DNA of 47,350 nt from contig JAFLCY010000020.1 in the NCBI GenBank assembly GCA_017303485.1, positions 1 through 47,350 on the forward strand, read 5' to 3'. Source of the DNA: Rhodobacterales bacterium (GTDB lineage Bacteria > Pseudomonadota > Alphaproteobacteria > Rhodobacterales > Rhodobacteraceae). The notes below the pieces were generated by a model that was not told where the DNA came from, ran no database searches, and saw only the letters and a program-made list of their open reading frames with translations. The translations under genes were made by a program, and so were the position numbers. Positions 34,134 to 42,952 of the stretch are shown one piece after another (the first letter of the stretch is position 1; each line of letters starts with the position of its first letter).

Positions 34134-34293
34134 GGCGCAGTTTCCATGAATGCGGGTCCCGCCTCAGCTGCAAACAAATGCGTAACATAGGGCTGCCGAA
34201 CCGACCACAGTTCGGCACAGTGGCTGTGCAGGACAGTCCATAGCTCTCCACTGGTGAAGCGAAGCGGGCGCACCTACCTTTGCGTCAACGCAA
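34134..34293. repeat. Hairpin-rich segment upstream of the LLM oxidoreductase
   Basis: Contains TGCCGAAC 34194-34201 pairing with GTTCGGCA 34210-34217, and GCACAG 34215-34220 pairing with CTGTGC 34224-34229; the two stems share three bases and so exclude one another. It ends with the palindrome TTGCGT-CA-ACGCAA at 34280-34293. The composition suggests a dispersed intergenic repeat or a leader; no coding capacity is convincing. Confidence 0.4.
34280..34293. promoter_or_regulatory. Palindromic operator-like site before the LLM oxidoreductase
   Basis: TTGCGT and ACGCAA are perfect 6-bp arms around CA, centred about 29 bases before the ATG. The size fits a dimeric repressor site. Binding protein unknown. 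Confidence 0.35.
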
Positions 34294-34315
34294 TATATCC
34301 GGGAAAGGTCCCGCC

Positions 34316-35335
34316 ATGAAGAAGATCGGCTTTCTGTCCTTTGGCCATTGGTCGGAGGAGCGCGGCTCTGCCGTCCGCTCCGCCAGTGATGTGCTGACGC
34401 AATCCATCGAACTCGCCGAAGCGGCCGAAGAACTGGGCGCGGACGGCGCCTATTTCCGCGTCCACCACTTTGCCCGCCAGCTCGGCTCGCCCTTTCCGCT
34501 GCTTGCCGCCGTCGGCGCGCGGACGAAGAAGATCGAGATCGGCACCGGCGTCATCGACATGCGCTATGAGAACCCGCATTACATGGTCGAGGACGCCGGC
34601 GCCGCCGACCTGATCTCGGGCGGGCGTCTGCAACTCGGCATCTCGCGCGGCTCGCCCGAACAGGTGATCGACGGCTGGCGCCACTTCGGCTACGCGCCGA
34701 AAGAGGGCGAGACCGATCAGGACCTCGCTCGCGACCACGCGCTGACCTTCCTGGAACTTCTTGACGGCAAGGGCTTCGCCCAACCCAACCCCCGCCCGAT
34801 GTTCCCCAATCCGCCGGGCAAGCTGCGGCTGGAACCGCATTCTCCGGGCCTGCGCGACCGCATCTGGTGGGGTGCTGCTTCCGATGCCACCGCCGTTTGG
34901 GCGGGGACTTTGGGCATGCACCTGCAAAGCTCCACCTTGAAATGGGATGAATCCGGCGAACCCCTGCACGTCCAGCAGGCCACCCAGATCCGCAAGTTCC
35001 GCGAGGCGTGGAAAGAGGCCGGCCACCCCGGCACCCCCCGCGCTTCGGTCAGCCGCTCGATCTTCGCGATCACCAATGACCTTGACCGGATGTATTTCGG
35101 CTCCGGCCGCCCGGAACAGGACCAGATCGGCGTCATCGACAACACCCGCGCCGTCTTCGGCCGCAGCTATGCCGGCGAACCGGACGTGCTGATCGAGGAA
35201 TTGCGCAAGGACACCGCCATCGCCGAGGCCGACACGCTGCTTTTGACCGTGCCGAACACCCTGGGCGTCGAGTACAACGCCCATGTGATCGAGAACATCC
35301 TGAAGCACGTCGCGCCGGCCCTTGGCTGGCGCTGA
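34316..35335 (+). CDS. LLM class flavin-dependent oxidoreductase (339 aa)
   Basis: Luciferase-like monooxygenase fold, using FMN or F420-like flavin. Recognisable segments are KKIGFLSFGHWSEERGS at the start, ELGADGAYFRVHHFARQLGSPFPLLAA, IEIGTGVIDMRYENPHYM, and the flavin-phosphate region GRLQLGISRGSP. Length is typical. The substrate cannot be inferred. It is followed by a strong terminator at 35348-35388 and then parE, so it is a single-gene unit. Confidence 0.9.
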   Translation: MKKIGFLSFGHWSEERGSAVRSASDVLTQSIELAEAAEELGADGAYFRVHHFARQLGSPFPLLAAVGARTKKIEIGTGVIDMRYENPHYMVEDAGAADLISGGRLQLGISRGSPEQVIDGWRHFGYAPKEGETDQDLARDHALTFLELLDGKGFAQPNPRPMFPNPPGKLRLEPHSPGLRDRIWWGAASDATAVWAGTLGMHLQSSTLKWDESGEPLHVQQATQIRKFREAWKEAGHPGTPRASVSRSIFAITNDLDRMYFGSGRPEQDQIGVIDNTRAVFGRSYAGEPDVLIEELRKDTAIAEADTLLLTVPNTLGVEYNAHVIENILKHVAPALGWR

Positions 35336-35347
35336 CCGCCCGCAAGG

Positions 35348-35388
35348 GGATGAGGGGCCACACCTGCCCCTCATGTGGCCCCTCATCC
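35348..35388 (+). terminator. 15-bp hairpin after the LLM oxidoreductase
   Basis: GGATGAGGGGCCACA pairs perfectly with TGTGGCCCCTCATCC around an 11-base loop, 13 bases beyond the stop codon; CTT follows rather than a long T-run. Confidence 0.7.
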
Positions 35389-35456
35389 TTCCACCACATC
35401 TTGCGTTCTGCCCCTTGGGAGTGGTCTAATACCAGCGCCCCAGCAAAGAGCAGACC

Positions 35457-37412
35457 ATGCCGAACGACCTTCTTTCCCAGGCCGCATCCACCTATGACGC
35501 CTCGTCCATCGAGGTCCTTGAAGGTCTGGAGCCCGTCCGCAAGCGTCCCGGCATGTATATCGGCGGCACCGACGAACGCGCGCTGCACCATATGGTTGCC
35601 GAAATCCTCGACAACGCGATGGACGAGGCGGTGGCGGGCCACGCCAACCGGATCGAGGTGGAGTTGCACGCCGACAACTCCGTCACCGTCCGCGACAACG
35701 GGCGCGGCATCCCGGTCGATCCCCACCCGAAATTCCCCGGCAAATCCGCGCTGGAGGTGATCCTCTGCACCCTCCACGCCGGGGGCAAATTTTCCAACAA
35801 GGCCTATTCCACCTCCGGCGGCCTCAACGGCGTCGGCTCTTCGGTCGTCAACGCGCTTTCCGACCTGATGACCGTCCAGGTCGCGCTGAACAAGGAGTTG
35901 TACGAGCAAAGCTTCTCGCGCGGCATCCCGAAAGGCCCGATCCAGAAGCTGGGTCCGATCCAGAACCGCCGCGGCACCTGGGTCACCTTCCACCCCGATC
36001 CCGAGATCTTCGGCCACCAGACCCTGAAACCCGCGCGCCTGTTCAAGATGACGCGGTCCAAGGCTTACCTGTTCTCCGGCGTCGAGATCCGCTGGAAATC
36101 CGCCGTGGCCGACGGCGAAACCCCGCAAGAGGCCACCTTCCACTTCCCCGGCGGCCTCGCCGACTTCCTGAACGAGAGCCTTCGGAAAGTAACCACCTAC
36201 GCCGAACGCCCCTTCGCGGGCCGGGTGAGTTTCGAGGACAAATACCAGATCCCCGGAGCGGTCGAATGGGCGATCAACTGGACGCCTGCGCAGGACGGCT
36301 ACCTCCACTCCTACTGCAACACCGTCCCCACGCCCGAGGGCGGCACGCATGAAGCCGGGTTCTGGGCCGCCACGCTGAAAGGCATCAAGGCCTATGGCGA
36401 GCGGGTCAAGAACCGCAAGGCCGACCTCATCACCCGCGACGACCTCCTCACCGGCGGCTGCGCCCTGCTGTCAGTCTTCATCCGGGAGCCGAGCTTCGTC
36501 GGCCAGACCAAGGACCGGCTCTCCACCGAGGAAGCCGCCAAATGGGTCGAAAACGCCGTCCGCGACCATTTCGACACCTGGCTCGCCGCCGACACCAAGT
36601 CAGCCGGAGCGATCCTCGACTTCCTCGTCTTGCGCGCCGAGGAACGCCTGCGTCGGCGCGAGGAAAAGGAAACCCAGCGCAAGACCGCCACCAAGAAACT
36701 GCGCCTGCCCGGCAAGCTGACCGACTGCTCCGCCAAGAACCGCGAAGGCACTGAACTCTTCATCGTCGAAGGCGACTCTGCCGGAGGCTCTGCCAAAGGC
36801 GCCCGCAGCCGCGAGACCCAGGCCCTCTTGCCGCTGAAAGGCAAGATCCTCAACGTCCTCGGCGCGGCCTCTGCCAAGCTGAACGAAAACGCCGAAATCC
36901 GCGACCTATGCGAGGCTTTGGGCACCGGCATGGGCACCCGCTTCAAGCTGGACGACCTGCGCTATGAGAAGATCATCATCATGACCGACGCCGACGTCGA
37001 CGGCGCGCATATCGCGTCCCTGTTGATGACCTTCTTCTTCACCCAGATGCGCCCCCTGATCGACAAGGGGCACCTCTACCTCGCCTGCCCGCCCCTCTAC
37101 CGCCTGACGCAGGGAGCCCGCCGGATGTATGTCGCCGACGATGCCGAGAAAGAGCTTTGGCTCGCCAAGGGGCTGGGTGGAAAGGGGAAAATCGACGTCC
37201 AGCGCTTCAAGGGCCTCGGCGAGATGGACGCCAAGGACCTGAAAGACACCACGATGAACCCGGCCACCCGGAAACTGATCCGGGTCAGCATCGACGAGGA
37301 CGAGCCGGGGGATACCTCTGATCTGGTGGAGCGCCTGATGGGCAAGAAACCGGAGCTGCGGTTCCAGTACATCCAGGAGAACGCGCGGTTTGTGGAGGAG
37401 CTGGATGTGTAG
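35457..37412 (+). CDS. parE: DNA topoisomerase IV subunit B (651 aa)
   Basis: ATPase subunit of the chromosome-decatenating topoisomerase. The GHKL ATP-binding domain has EILDNAMDEAVAGHANRI, VRDNGRGIPVDPHP and GGLNGVGSSVVNALS; the transducer follows; the TOPRIM domain has VEGDSAGGSAKGARSRETQA and MTDADVDGAHIASLLMTFFF. The length and absence of GyrB-type insertions favour ParE over GyrB. It stands alone with its own upstream region. Confidence 0.94.
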   Translation: MPNDLLSQAASTYDASSIEVLEGLEPVRKRPGMYIGGTDERALHHMVAEILDNAMDEAVAGHANRIEVELHADNSVTVRDNGRGIPVDPHPKFPGKSALEVILCTLHAGGKFSNKAYSTSGGLNGVGSSVVNALSDLMTVQVALNKELYEQSFSRGIPKGPIQKLGPIQNRRGTWVTFHPDPEIFGHQTLKPARLFKMTRSKAYLFSGVEIRWKSAVADGETPQEATFHFPGGLADFLNESLRKVTTYAERPFAGRVSFEDKYQIPGAVEWAINWTPAQDGYLHSYCNTVPTPEGGTHEAGFWAATLKGIKAYGERVKNRKADLITRDDLLTGGCALLSVFIREPSFVGQTKDRLSTEEAAKWVENAVRDHFDTWLAADTKSAGAILDFLVLRAEERLRRREEKETQRKTATKKLRLPGKLTDCSAKNREGTELFIVEGDSAGGSAKGARSRETQALLPLKGKILNVLGAASAKLNENAEIRDLCEALGTGMGTRFKLDDLRYEKIIIMTDADVDGAHIASLLMTFFFTQMRPLIDKGHLYLACPPLYRLTQGARRMYVADDAEKELWLAKGLGGKGKIDVQRFKGLGEMDAKDLKDTTMNPATRKLIRVSIDEDEPGDTSDLVERLMGKKPELRFQYIQENARFVEELDV

Positions 37413-37453
37413 GCGAACCACCCGTACCTTGTGGACCGCAAACACAGGACATC

Positions 37454-38332
37454 ATGCGCCACATCGATAGAATCCGCTATCTGCACGACCTTGTTCGGGC
37501 CGACCGCAAGACCGTTGTTGTGGACGTGGGTGCCAACCCGCTTGGTAGCCCGCCGATCTATTCCCATCTGCGCAAATCCGGCGTCGCGCGCATCATCGGC
37601 TTCGAACCCCAGCCCAAGGCTCTGGAGGCCCTGAACGCCGCGGCGGGACCCCATGAAACCTATTTGCCCTACGCTCTGGGGAGCGGAACCGAGGAGACCC
37701 TTCACCTCACCAAGGACAGCGGTCTCGTCTCGACCCTTGAGCCGGACCCCTGGATTGCGGCCTATCTTTCCTCATGGTGGCGCAAAGCCATCGAAGTTCG
37801 GGAAACCCTGCCGATCACCACCAGACGCCTGGACGACATCACCGAAATAGATCGGATCGACTTCCTGAAGATCGACATCCAGGGCGGCGAGTTGAACGTG
37901 TTCCGCAATGCCCGGGAAAAGCTCGGCACCGCGTCCCTGATCCAAACGGAAATCCCGCTGATCCGCTATTACAAGGACCAACCCTCCTTCGGCGACGTCC
38001 AGTCCGAGCTGGAATCCCAGGGCTTTCTGGCTCACCAGATCCTGCAGACGCGGGCGCATTATGTCGGCTATCCGCTGAAACTCGCGGAAGACTTCCGCCC
38101 CAAAGCCTCGCAGACAACGGTGGTCGACCTGGCCTTCCTGCGCAATCCGACCAGCATGGACGCACTGCCGCTGGATACGGTACAGCACATGGCAATCCTG
38201 GCAGATGCCGTCCTGCACTCGCACGATCTGGTGTTGCGATGCCTGGGCGAGCTGGTCAGGCGGCAGGTCGTCGACGCTCCTGGCATCGGCGAATACATCA
38301 ACCTTGTTCGCAACACCCTCTATTCAAAATAG
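37454..38332 (+). CDS. FkbM family methyltransferase (292 aa)
   Basis: SAM-dependent methyltransferase of the FkbM type. Motif I is TVVVDVGANPLGSPPIY, then IIGFEPQPKALEALN binds the SAM ribose, and IDFLKIDIQGGELNVFRNA is the hallmark catalytic-core segment. Relatives methylate sugars on glycans or polyketides. It follows parE by 41 bp but has no functional link to it; no glycan genes are adjacent, so the acceptor is unknown. Confidence 0.88.
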   Translation: MRHIDRIRYLHDLVRADRKTVVVDVGANPLGSPPIYSHLRKSGVARIIGFEPQPKALEALNAAAGPHETYLPYALGSGTEETLHLTKDSGLVSTLEPDPWIAAYLSSWWRKAIEVRETLPITTRRLDDITEIDRIDFLKIDIQGGELNVFRNAREKLGTASLIQTEIPLIRYYKDQPSFGDVQSELESQGFLAHQILQTRAHYVGYPLKLAEDFRPKASQTTVVDLAFLRNPTSMDALPLDTVQHMAILADAVLHSHDLVLRCLGELVRRQVVDAPGIGEYINLVRNTLYSK

Positions 38333-38669
38333 GGCGCGGGCTCGCAGGCGCCATTTCGACCTCGCCTGCCAACCGAGGCTTGGTGCCAACCTGCGCTGCC
38401 GCTTTGGCATCCATCTGCCCAGAGCAAATCTCACCGCCGGACTGCTTGTCTCACCATGTCGCCCCCTGCTGCCGGTCACGGTCCGCTTTGCAACCTCGCA
38501 TCGGCAGGAACCTCCGCCCCGGGCCTGACCCGGGGCCTCCAGCGTCACCCAAAGACAGCGGCTCTCCGCACCAAATACCCGATACCCCGCCCGGACCAGA
38601 TGCGCCCCGCCGCCCTCCGCCTGCGCGCGGCGCTTGCCCCGTCCCCATTTCGCCCGGTATCCTCCCGCC
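38333..38669. other. Gene-free gap of 337 bp
   Basis: No open frame with a ribosome-binding site or family similarity was found. The only structure is GCCCCGGG-CCTGA-CCCGGGGC at 38516-38536, a perfect 8-bp palindrome of the dispersed-repeat kind. The promoter of the DUF1194 gene must lie here. Confidence 0.6.
38516..38536. repeat. GC-rich palindrome
   Basis: GCCCCGGG and CCCGGGGC flank CCTGA. Similar short palindromes occur behind cobS and before kup in this window, but the loops differ. Confidence 0.4.
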
Positions 38670-39356
38670 ATGCGCGCCCTCCTCGCCCTCCTCCTCTTCG
38701 TCACCCCTCTCCACGCCCAGGAGGTGGACCTCGAGCTTGTCCTCCTCGCCGACGCCTCCGGCTCGATCACCGAAGACGAGATCGCCTTCCAGCGGCAAAG
38801 CTACGCCGCCGCCCTGACCGATCCGGGGGTGGTCCGCGCAATCCAGACCACCACCACCGGCTCCATCGCCGTCACCTATGTCGAATGGGCGGCGAACCAG
38901 GCCACCGTGGTCGACTGGACAATCCTCGACAGCCCCGAGGCGGCAGAGGCCTTTGCTGCCGCCCTCCTCGTCCCGCCCCGACAGGCAGAGGGCCGCAATG
39001 CCATCGGAGACGCGCTTGTCGCTGGCAAACAGCGGATCGAGGAGAACGCGATCACCGGGTTGCGGCAGGTGATCGATTTTTCCGGCGACAGCACCGGCAA
39101 TCATACCGGGATCGGCATCGAGGAAGGCCGCGACATCGTTCTGGCCGCCGGGATCGTGATCAACGGCCTGCCGATCCTGGAGGATGCGAGCGACCCCCTG
39201 CTGGGGGAATACGAAGCGCGGATCATTGGCGGTCCCGGTTCCTTTGCCATTGCCGCAGTCGGGCGGCAGGACTTCCTCGCTGCGCTTCGCCGCAAGCTAA
39301 TCCAGGAGATCGCGGGCGATCCGACCGGACCGGAAACCCTCGCCCTGGGGCCATAA
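38670..39356 (+). CDS. DUF1194 (VWA-like) exported protein (228 aa)
   Basis: A signal peptide (MRALLALLLFVTPLHA) precedes EVDLELVLLADASGSITEDEIAFQR, which carries a DASGS MIDAS-type metal-binding motif like von Willebrand A domains. VIDFSGDSTGNHTG and IVINGLPILED are further family segments. The domain is common in Rhodobacterales and is probably a periplasmic metal-dependent adhesion or binding module. The start at 38670 was chosen for the signal peptide. Confidence 0.88.
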   Translation: MRALLALLLFVTPLHAQEVDLELVLLADASGSITEDEIAFQRQSYAAALTDPGVVRAIQTTTTGSIAVTYVEWAANQATVVDWTILDSPEAAEAFAAALLVPPRQAEGRNAIGDALVAGKQRIEENAITGLRQVIDFSGDSTGNHTGIGIEEGRDIVLAAGIVINGLPILEDASDPLLGEYEARIIGGPGSFAIAAVGRQDFLAALRRKLIQEIAGDPTGPETLALGP

Positions 39357-39426
39357 GGGTCGGGTATCCCCTACACCGGGCGCACCCGGCTTGACCCTTC
39401 GGGTCGGGCGGCCTAGCCCGGTCGCC

Positions 39427-40398
39427 ATGAAAGTCGCCCGCTATACCGCCTATGGCGGCCCTGAGACCATCGTCCTCGAGGAAAGGCCCCTGCCCGTTCC
39501 CGGTCCGGGCGAGGTGCTGGTTCGCGTCCGCGCCACGCCGGTCACCGCAGGGGATGCGCGGTTGCGGTCGGGCAAGGTGCCGCGCGGGCTGGGCCTGATG
39601 CTCCGCCTGGTGATCGGCTGGAACCGCCCGCGGGTCGCCCCCGGCTGGGCTTTCGCAGGCGAGGTCGCGGGTCTCGGGCCGGGGGCCACCGGCTTTGCCG
39701 AAGGCCAACGGGTTTTCGGCCTGAAAGGGTTCAAGGGCGGGGCCCATGCCGAATATCTGGTGATCCCGGCTGCGGGACCGGTGCTGCCCCTGCCCGAGAC
39801 GCTGGGCTTCGAGGAGGGCGCGGCCTTTTTCTTTGGCGGCCTTACGGCGGCGGAATTCCTGATCGACCGGGCGAAGCTGGTCCGGGGCGAGCGTCTTCTG
39901 GTGGCCGGAGCGACCGGCGCAGTCGGCGGCGCCGCCGTGCAGATTGCACGCCACCTCGGCGCGACGGTCGCAGCCACCGCATCCCCCGCCAACCATGCCC
40001 TCGCCCGCCAATTGGGCGCGACCGAGGTGACCGATTACCGTAAGGGCACACCGCCCGGTCCGTTCGACGTGATTGTTGACGTCATGGGCGCGCTTGGTTG
40101 GGTCGGGGCGAGGCACTTGCTTGCCCCCGGGGGGCGACTGATCCAGATCACTGCCGATCTGCCCGCGATGCTGTCCTCGGCGTTCCGGCCCCGCCGCGGC
40201 GGCAAGAGCTTCCTCACCGGCACAAGCAAGGAGGACCTCGCGTCGATGCGCCGCCTGGTGACCCTGCACCAGTCGGGCGGCTACACGCCCGTCGTCGGCC
40301 AGAGCATGCCGTTCGAGCGGCTGGCAGAGGCCCATGCGATCGCGGAAAGCTTCCACAAGCCCGGCAACCTTGTCGTGACGATGGAAGACCGCCGTTAA
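39427..40398 (+). CDS. Zinc-independent MDR alcohol dehydrogenase / quinone oxidoreductase (323 aa)
   Basis: NADPH-dependent medium-chain reductase. The N-terminal catalytic fold (MKVARYTAYGGPETIVLEE... GEVLVRVRATPVTAGDARLR) lacks the structural-zinc cysteines, and the nucleotide-binding motif is LVAGATGAVGGAAVQIARHLGA. Relatives reduce quinones or enones. The start at 39427 matches the family N-terminus. It converges with the TrhA-like gene, 8 bp apart. Confidence 0.88.
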   Translation: MKVARYTAYGGPETIVLEERPLPVPGPGEVLVRVRATPVTAGDARLRSGKVPRGLGLMLRLVIGWNRPRVAPGWAFAGEVAGLGPGATGFAEGQRVFGLKGFKGGAHAEYLVIPAAGPVLPLPETLGFEEGAAFFFGGLTAAEFLIDRAKLVRGERLLVAGATGAVGGAAVQIARHLGATVAATASPANHALARQLGATEVTDYRKGTPPGPFDVIVDVMGALGWVGARHLLAPGGRLIQITADLPAMLSSAFRPRRGGKSFLTGTSKEDLASMRRLVTLHQSGGYTPVVGQSMPFERLAEAHAIAESFHKPGNLVVTMEDRR

Positions 40399-40406
40399 CG
40401 GTGGGC

Positions 40407-41066
40407 TTAGGCCACCGCCACCGCGACAGCCGCGAAATGCAGCCCCGCCGCCACTGCCACGAAGCCATGCCAGATCGCGTTCTGGAAGCGCAGCCGTTCC
40501 CAGACATAGAACGCCACCCCAGCCACATAGGTTGCCCCACCCGCAACCAGAAGCCAGAGCGAGACCGAAGGCAAAGCCGCCGTGACCGGCCCGATGGCGA
40601 TGATGCCCACCCAGCCCAGAAGGATATAGGCCAGGATGGAAAGTCGGTCGTACCTCCCTGGCAGCACCACCTTGACCAGTATGCCCAGGGCCGCCCCGGT
40701 CCAGACCACCGCGCCCAGCAGCCAGGGCCAGTTGCCGGTGAGATGCGGGATCACTGCCGTGTAGGTTCCGGCGATCATCACATAGATCATGGAATGGTCG
40801 AACCGGCGCAAAAGCCATTTCAGCGCCCCGGGCGGGGCCATGTTGTAGGCCAGCGAAAAGCCCCACATCAGGAAGAAGCCGCCGGCATAGACCGACAGTG
40901 CCGCGAAGGTGCCGATCCCGGCAGTCTGCAGCCCGTGGGACAGGAGAAGTGGAAAGGCGATCAGCCCGGCCACCAGTGCCAGCGCATGCACGATTCCGTC
41001 GGCCAGCAGTTCGCCCAGCGAAAGCTCGCGTTTCAGGATGCGGTAATGATCGGCTGGCAGGGTCAT
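40407..41066 (-). CDS. Hemolysin III / TrhA family membrane protein (219 aa)
   Basis: Seven-helix inner-membrane protein of the PAQR-like hemolysin III family. The N-terminal LGELLADGIVHALALVAG contains the conserved His, MWGFSLAYNMAP is the second signature, and NAIWHGFVAVAAGLHFAAV supplies C-terminal His residues near the end. Family members in bacteria have been implicated in membrane-fluidity or lipid homeostasis. No operon partner. Confidence 0.88.
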   Translation of the reverse strand: MTLPADHYRILKRELSLGELLADGIVHALALVAGLIAFPLLLSHGLQTAGIGTFAALSVYAGGFFLMWGFSLAYNMAPPGALKWLLRRFDHSMIYVMIAGTYTAVIPHLTGNWPWLLGAVVWTGAALGILVKVVLPGRYDRLSILAYILLGWVGIIAIGPVTAALPSVSLWLLVAGGATYVAGVAFYVWERLRFQNAIWHGFVAVAAGLHFAAVAVAVA

Positions 41067-41150
41067 GGGCTCAGTCTGGCGGAGAATTATTGCGAAAGGA
41101 TGACCATGGTTGCCACAAATGCGGCCCCAGCGGCGAGCGGTGACGTGGCG

Positions 41151-41807
41151 TCAGCTTCTTCGCACAGCCCAAAGAAGCCCGCGCCGCATCAGCTCTGCCG
41201 CCGGGCCGTGGTCGATCACGCTCCGCTGGTGGCCAAGCGCGTTGTAGTAGACGCGGCCTGCGCCGTAGCCCTTGGTGAAGACGACCGGCATCGCAACCGG
41301 CCCGTTCACCGCATGTGGCCCCTCGACCACCGGGAAATCACAGACTGCGTGTACCTTCACCGCCGGGTCGACATGCAGGTAGTATTGTTCGGTCTTCACG
41401 GTGAAATCGCCGATCCCGGCAACAAGCGGATCGTTCGAGACCATCCGCACGCCATAGTCGACGCCGTCGTTGCCCGGATGCGCCACCCATTGCGCACCGG
41501 TCATGAACTGCCAGTCCACATTCTCGCGGAAGGCGTCGCACATGCCGCCATGGCACCCTGCGATCCCCGTGCCCGAAGCCACAGCCGCGCAGGCGTTCAG
41601 CGCTTGCTCCTTGCCGATCTTCGACATCGTCCAGACCGGCACGATCAGGTCGACGGCTTTCAGCTCTTCAGCGTCGTCAAAGCTGCTCAGGCTGTCGGTC
41701 ACCTGCACGGCCATTCCCGCCTCGCGCAGCCAGCCGGCGAAAAGCGCTGCCACCTTGTCCGGCTCATGTCCGTCCCAGCCGCCCCAGGTTACCAGCGCCG
41801 TCGCCAT
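41151..41807 (-). CDS. ThuA-like domain protein (218 aa)
   Basis: Class I glutamine-amidotransferase-like fold of the trehalose-utilisation ThuA family. LVTWGGWDGHEPDKVAALF is the family N-terminus, GTGIAGCHGGMCDAFRENVDWQFMTG-type sequence holds the conserved GxHGG element (its Cys being the usual nucleophile position), and VVFTKGYGAGRVYYNALGH follows near the C-terminus. Biochemistry of the family is poorly known. GGAGGT sits five bases before the ATG. Confidence 0.87.
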   Translation of the reverse strand: MATALVTWGGWDGHEPDKVAALFAGWLREAGMAVQVTDSLSSFDDAEELKAVDLIVPVWTMSKIGKEQALNACAAVASGTGIAGCHGGMCDAFRENVDWQFMTGAQWVAHPGNDGVDYGVRMVSNDPLVAGIGDFTVKTEQYYLHVDPAVKVHAVCDFPVVEGPHAVNGPVAMPVVFTKGYGAGRVYYNALGHQRSVIDHGPAAELMRRGLLWAVRRS

Positions 41808-41909
41808 GCCCTACCTCCGTTTATCGCCTTTGCGGCCTGCCGATGCGGCCCTAGGCCAAGTCCGGATGAGGCCGCATGGTTCCGGTCAGGTCAAGAAGTC
41901 CGTGCCCGT

Positions 41910-42557
41910 TCAGCCTTTCCCGATGACGATGTGGTTCGCCCCTTCGCCCGCAGCCTGCCGGGTCACGCCGTAACCGAGTGCCGGAAGGTCAAGTCCCGCG
42001 AACACCGCTTCGCCCCGGCCCAGAAGCACGGGCGAGACGGCGAAATGCGCCTCGTCGATCTGGCGGCTGCGGAACCCTTCGCGCAGTGCCTCAACGCCGC
42101 CGCCAAGTCGCACGTCCTTGCCCCCGGCTGCAGCCCGGGCGCGGGTCAAAGCCGGTTCCAGCCCGCCCGTCACGAAGTGGAAGGTGGTGCCCCCCGCCAT
42201 CACCAGATCGGGACGGGGATGATGGGTCAGGACGTAGACTGGGCAGTGATAGGGCGGCTCCTCTCCCCACCAGCCTTTCCACTCATCGTCGGGCCAGGGT
42301 CCGCGAACGGGGCCGAACATGTTGCGCCCCAGAATCCAGGCGCCGATGTTGCGAAATCCCTCCGCTGCAAAGCCTTCGTCGACGCTGTCGGCGTCACCCC
42401 CGCCTGCGCCGTGCATGGCCCGAAAGGTCTGTGTCCTGAACACCCAGCCATGCAGCGCCATGCCCCCCTTGCCCATGGGATCGGCAAGCGATTGCTCCGG
42501 CCCCGCCCCGAACCCGTCGATCGAGATGGAAAAGCAGCGGACGACGAGTCTGGACAT
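41910..42557 (-). CDS. Dihydrofolate reductase / RibD C-terminal-like protein (215 aa)
   Basis: Reductase-fold protein of the RibD_C group. The N-terminus LVVRCFSISIDGFGAG and the internal GAWILGRNMFGPVRGPW, YVLTHHPRPDLVMAGG and KDVRLGGGVEALREG match the standalone DHFR-like proteins, which bind NADPH but usually not folate. It is not the classic FolA. It shows no link to the rib genes elsewhere in the window. Confidence 0.85.
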   Translation of the reverse strand: MSRLVVRCFSISIDGFGAGPEQSLADPMGKGGMALHGWVFRTQTFRAMHGAGGGDADSVDEGFAAEGFRNIGAWILGRNMFGPVRGPWPDDEWKGWWGEEPPYHCPVYVLTHHPRPDLVMAGGTTFHFVTGGLEPALTRARAAAGGKDVRLGGGVEALREGFRSRQIDEAHFAVSPVLLGRGEAVFAGLDLPALGYGVTRQAAGEGANHIVIGKG

Positions 42558-42584
42558 GGGCGGCTTCCCTTGCGAAAGGCCCCA

Positions 42585-42914
42585 TCATAGGGGTGGCAGC
42601 GTCAGCGAAGCCAGCAGAAACCAGAGCGCGGTCGAGCAGAGAAACGGCTGCGCGGCACGCCGCGGGGATCGTTCGTCCAGACAGCGATGCCCAGCCGGCC
42701 AAAACGCGACGAGTCCGAGGTAGACCGTGATCCAGGCGGGAAAGTCGGGGTCGCCCTTGGCATGGACCTGCCAGGTCAGGATCGGTGGCGCGATGCAGCC
42801 AACGATCAGGTAGAGCCGGAACAGCCTTGCCGAGTGGCCCAGCCCGCAGTCGCCGACGGGCCGATCATAGGCGGGCAGATCCCGGTTCAGGACCTGACAG
42901 GACAACAGGAACAT
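42585..42914 (-). CDS. Small hypothetical membrane protein (109 aa)
   Basis: Unrecognised. The sequence shows two or three hydrophobic segments (LYLIVGCIAPPILTW, WITVYLGLVAFWPAG, TALWFLLASLTL). It lies between proS and the DHFR-like gene in the same direction, with the frame open back to the proS stop, where an AAGGAG occurs without a suitable start codon. The ATG at 42914 has only a weak site, so start and reality are uncertain. Confidence 0.5.
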   Translation of the reverse strand: MFLLSCQVLNRDLPAYDRPVGDCGLGHSARLFRLYLIVGCIAPPILTWQVHAKGDPDFPAWITVYLGLVAFWPAGHRCLDERSPRRAAQPFLCSTALWFLLASLTLPPL

Positions 42915-42952
42915 AAGGTCGAGGCCGTAACGAAAGGCCGCGACCCGCTCCT

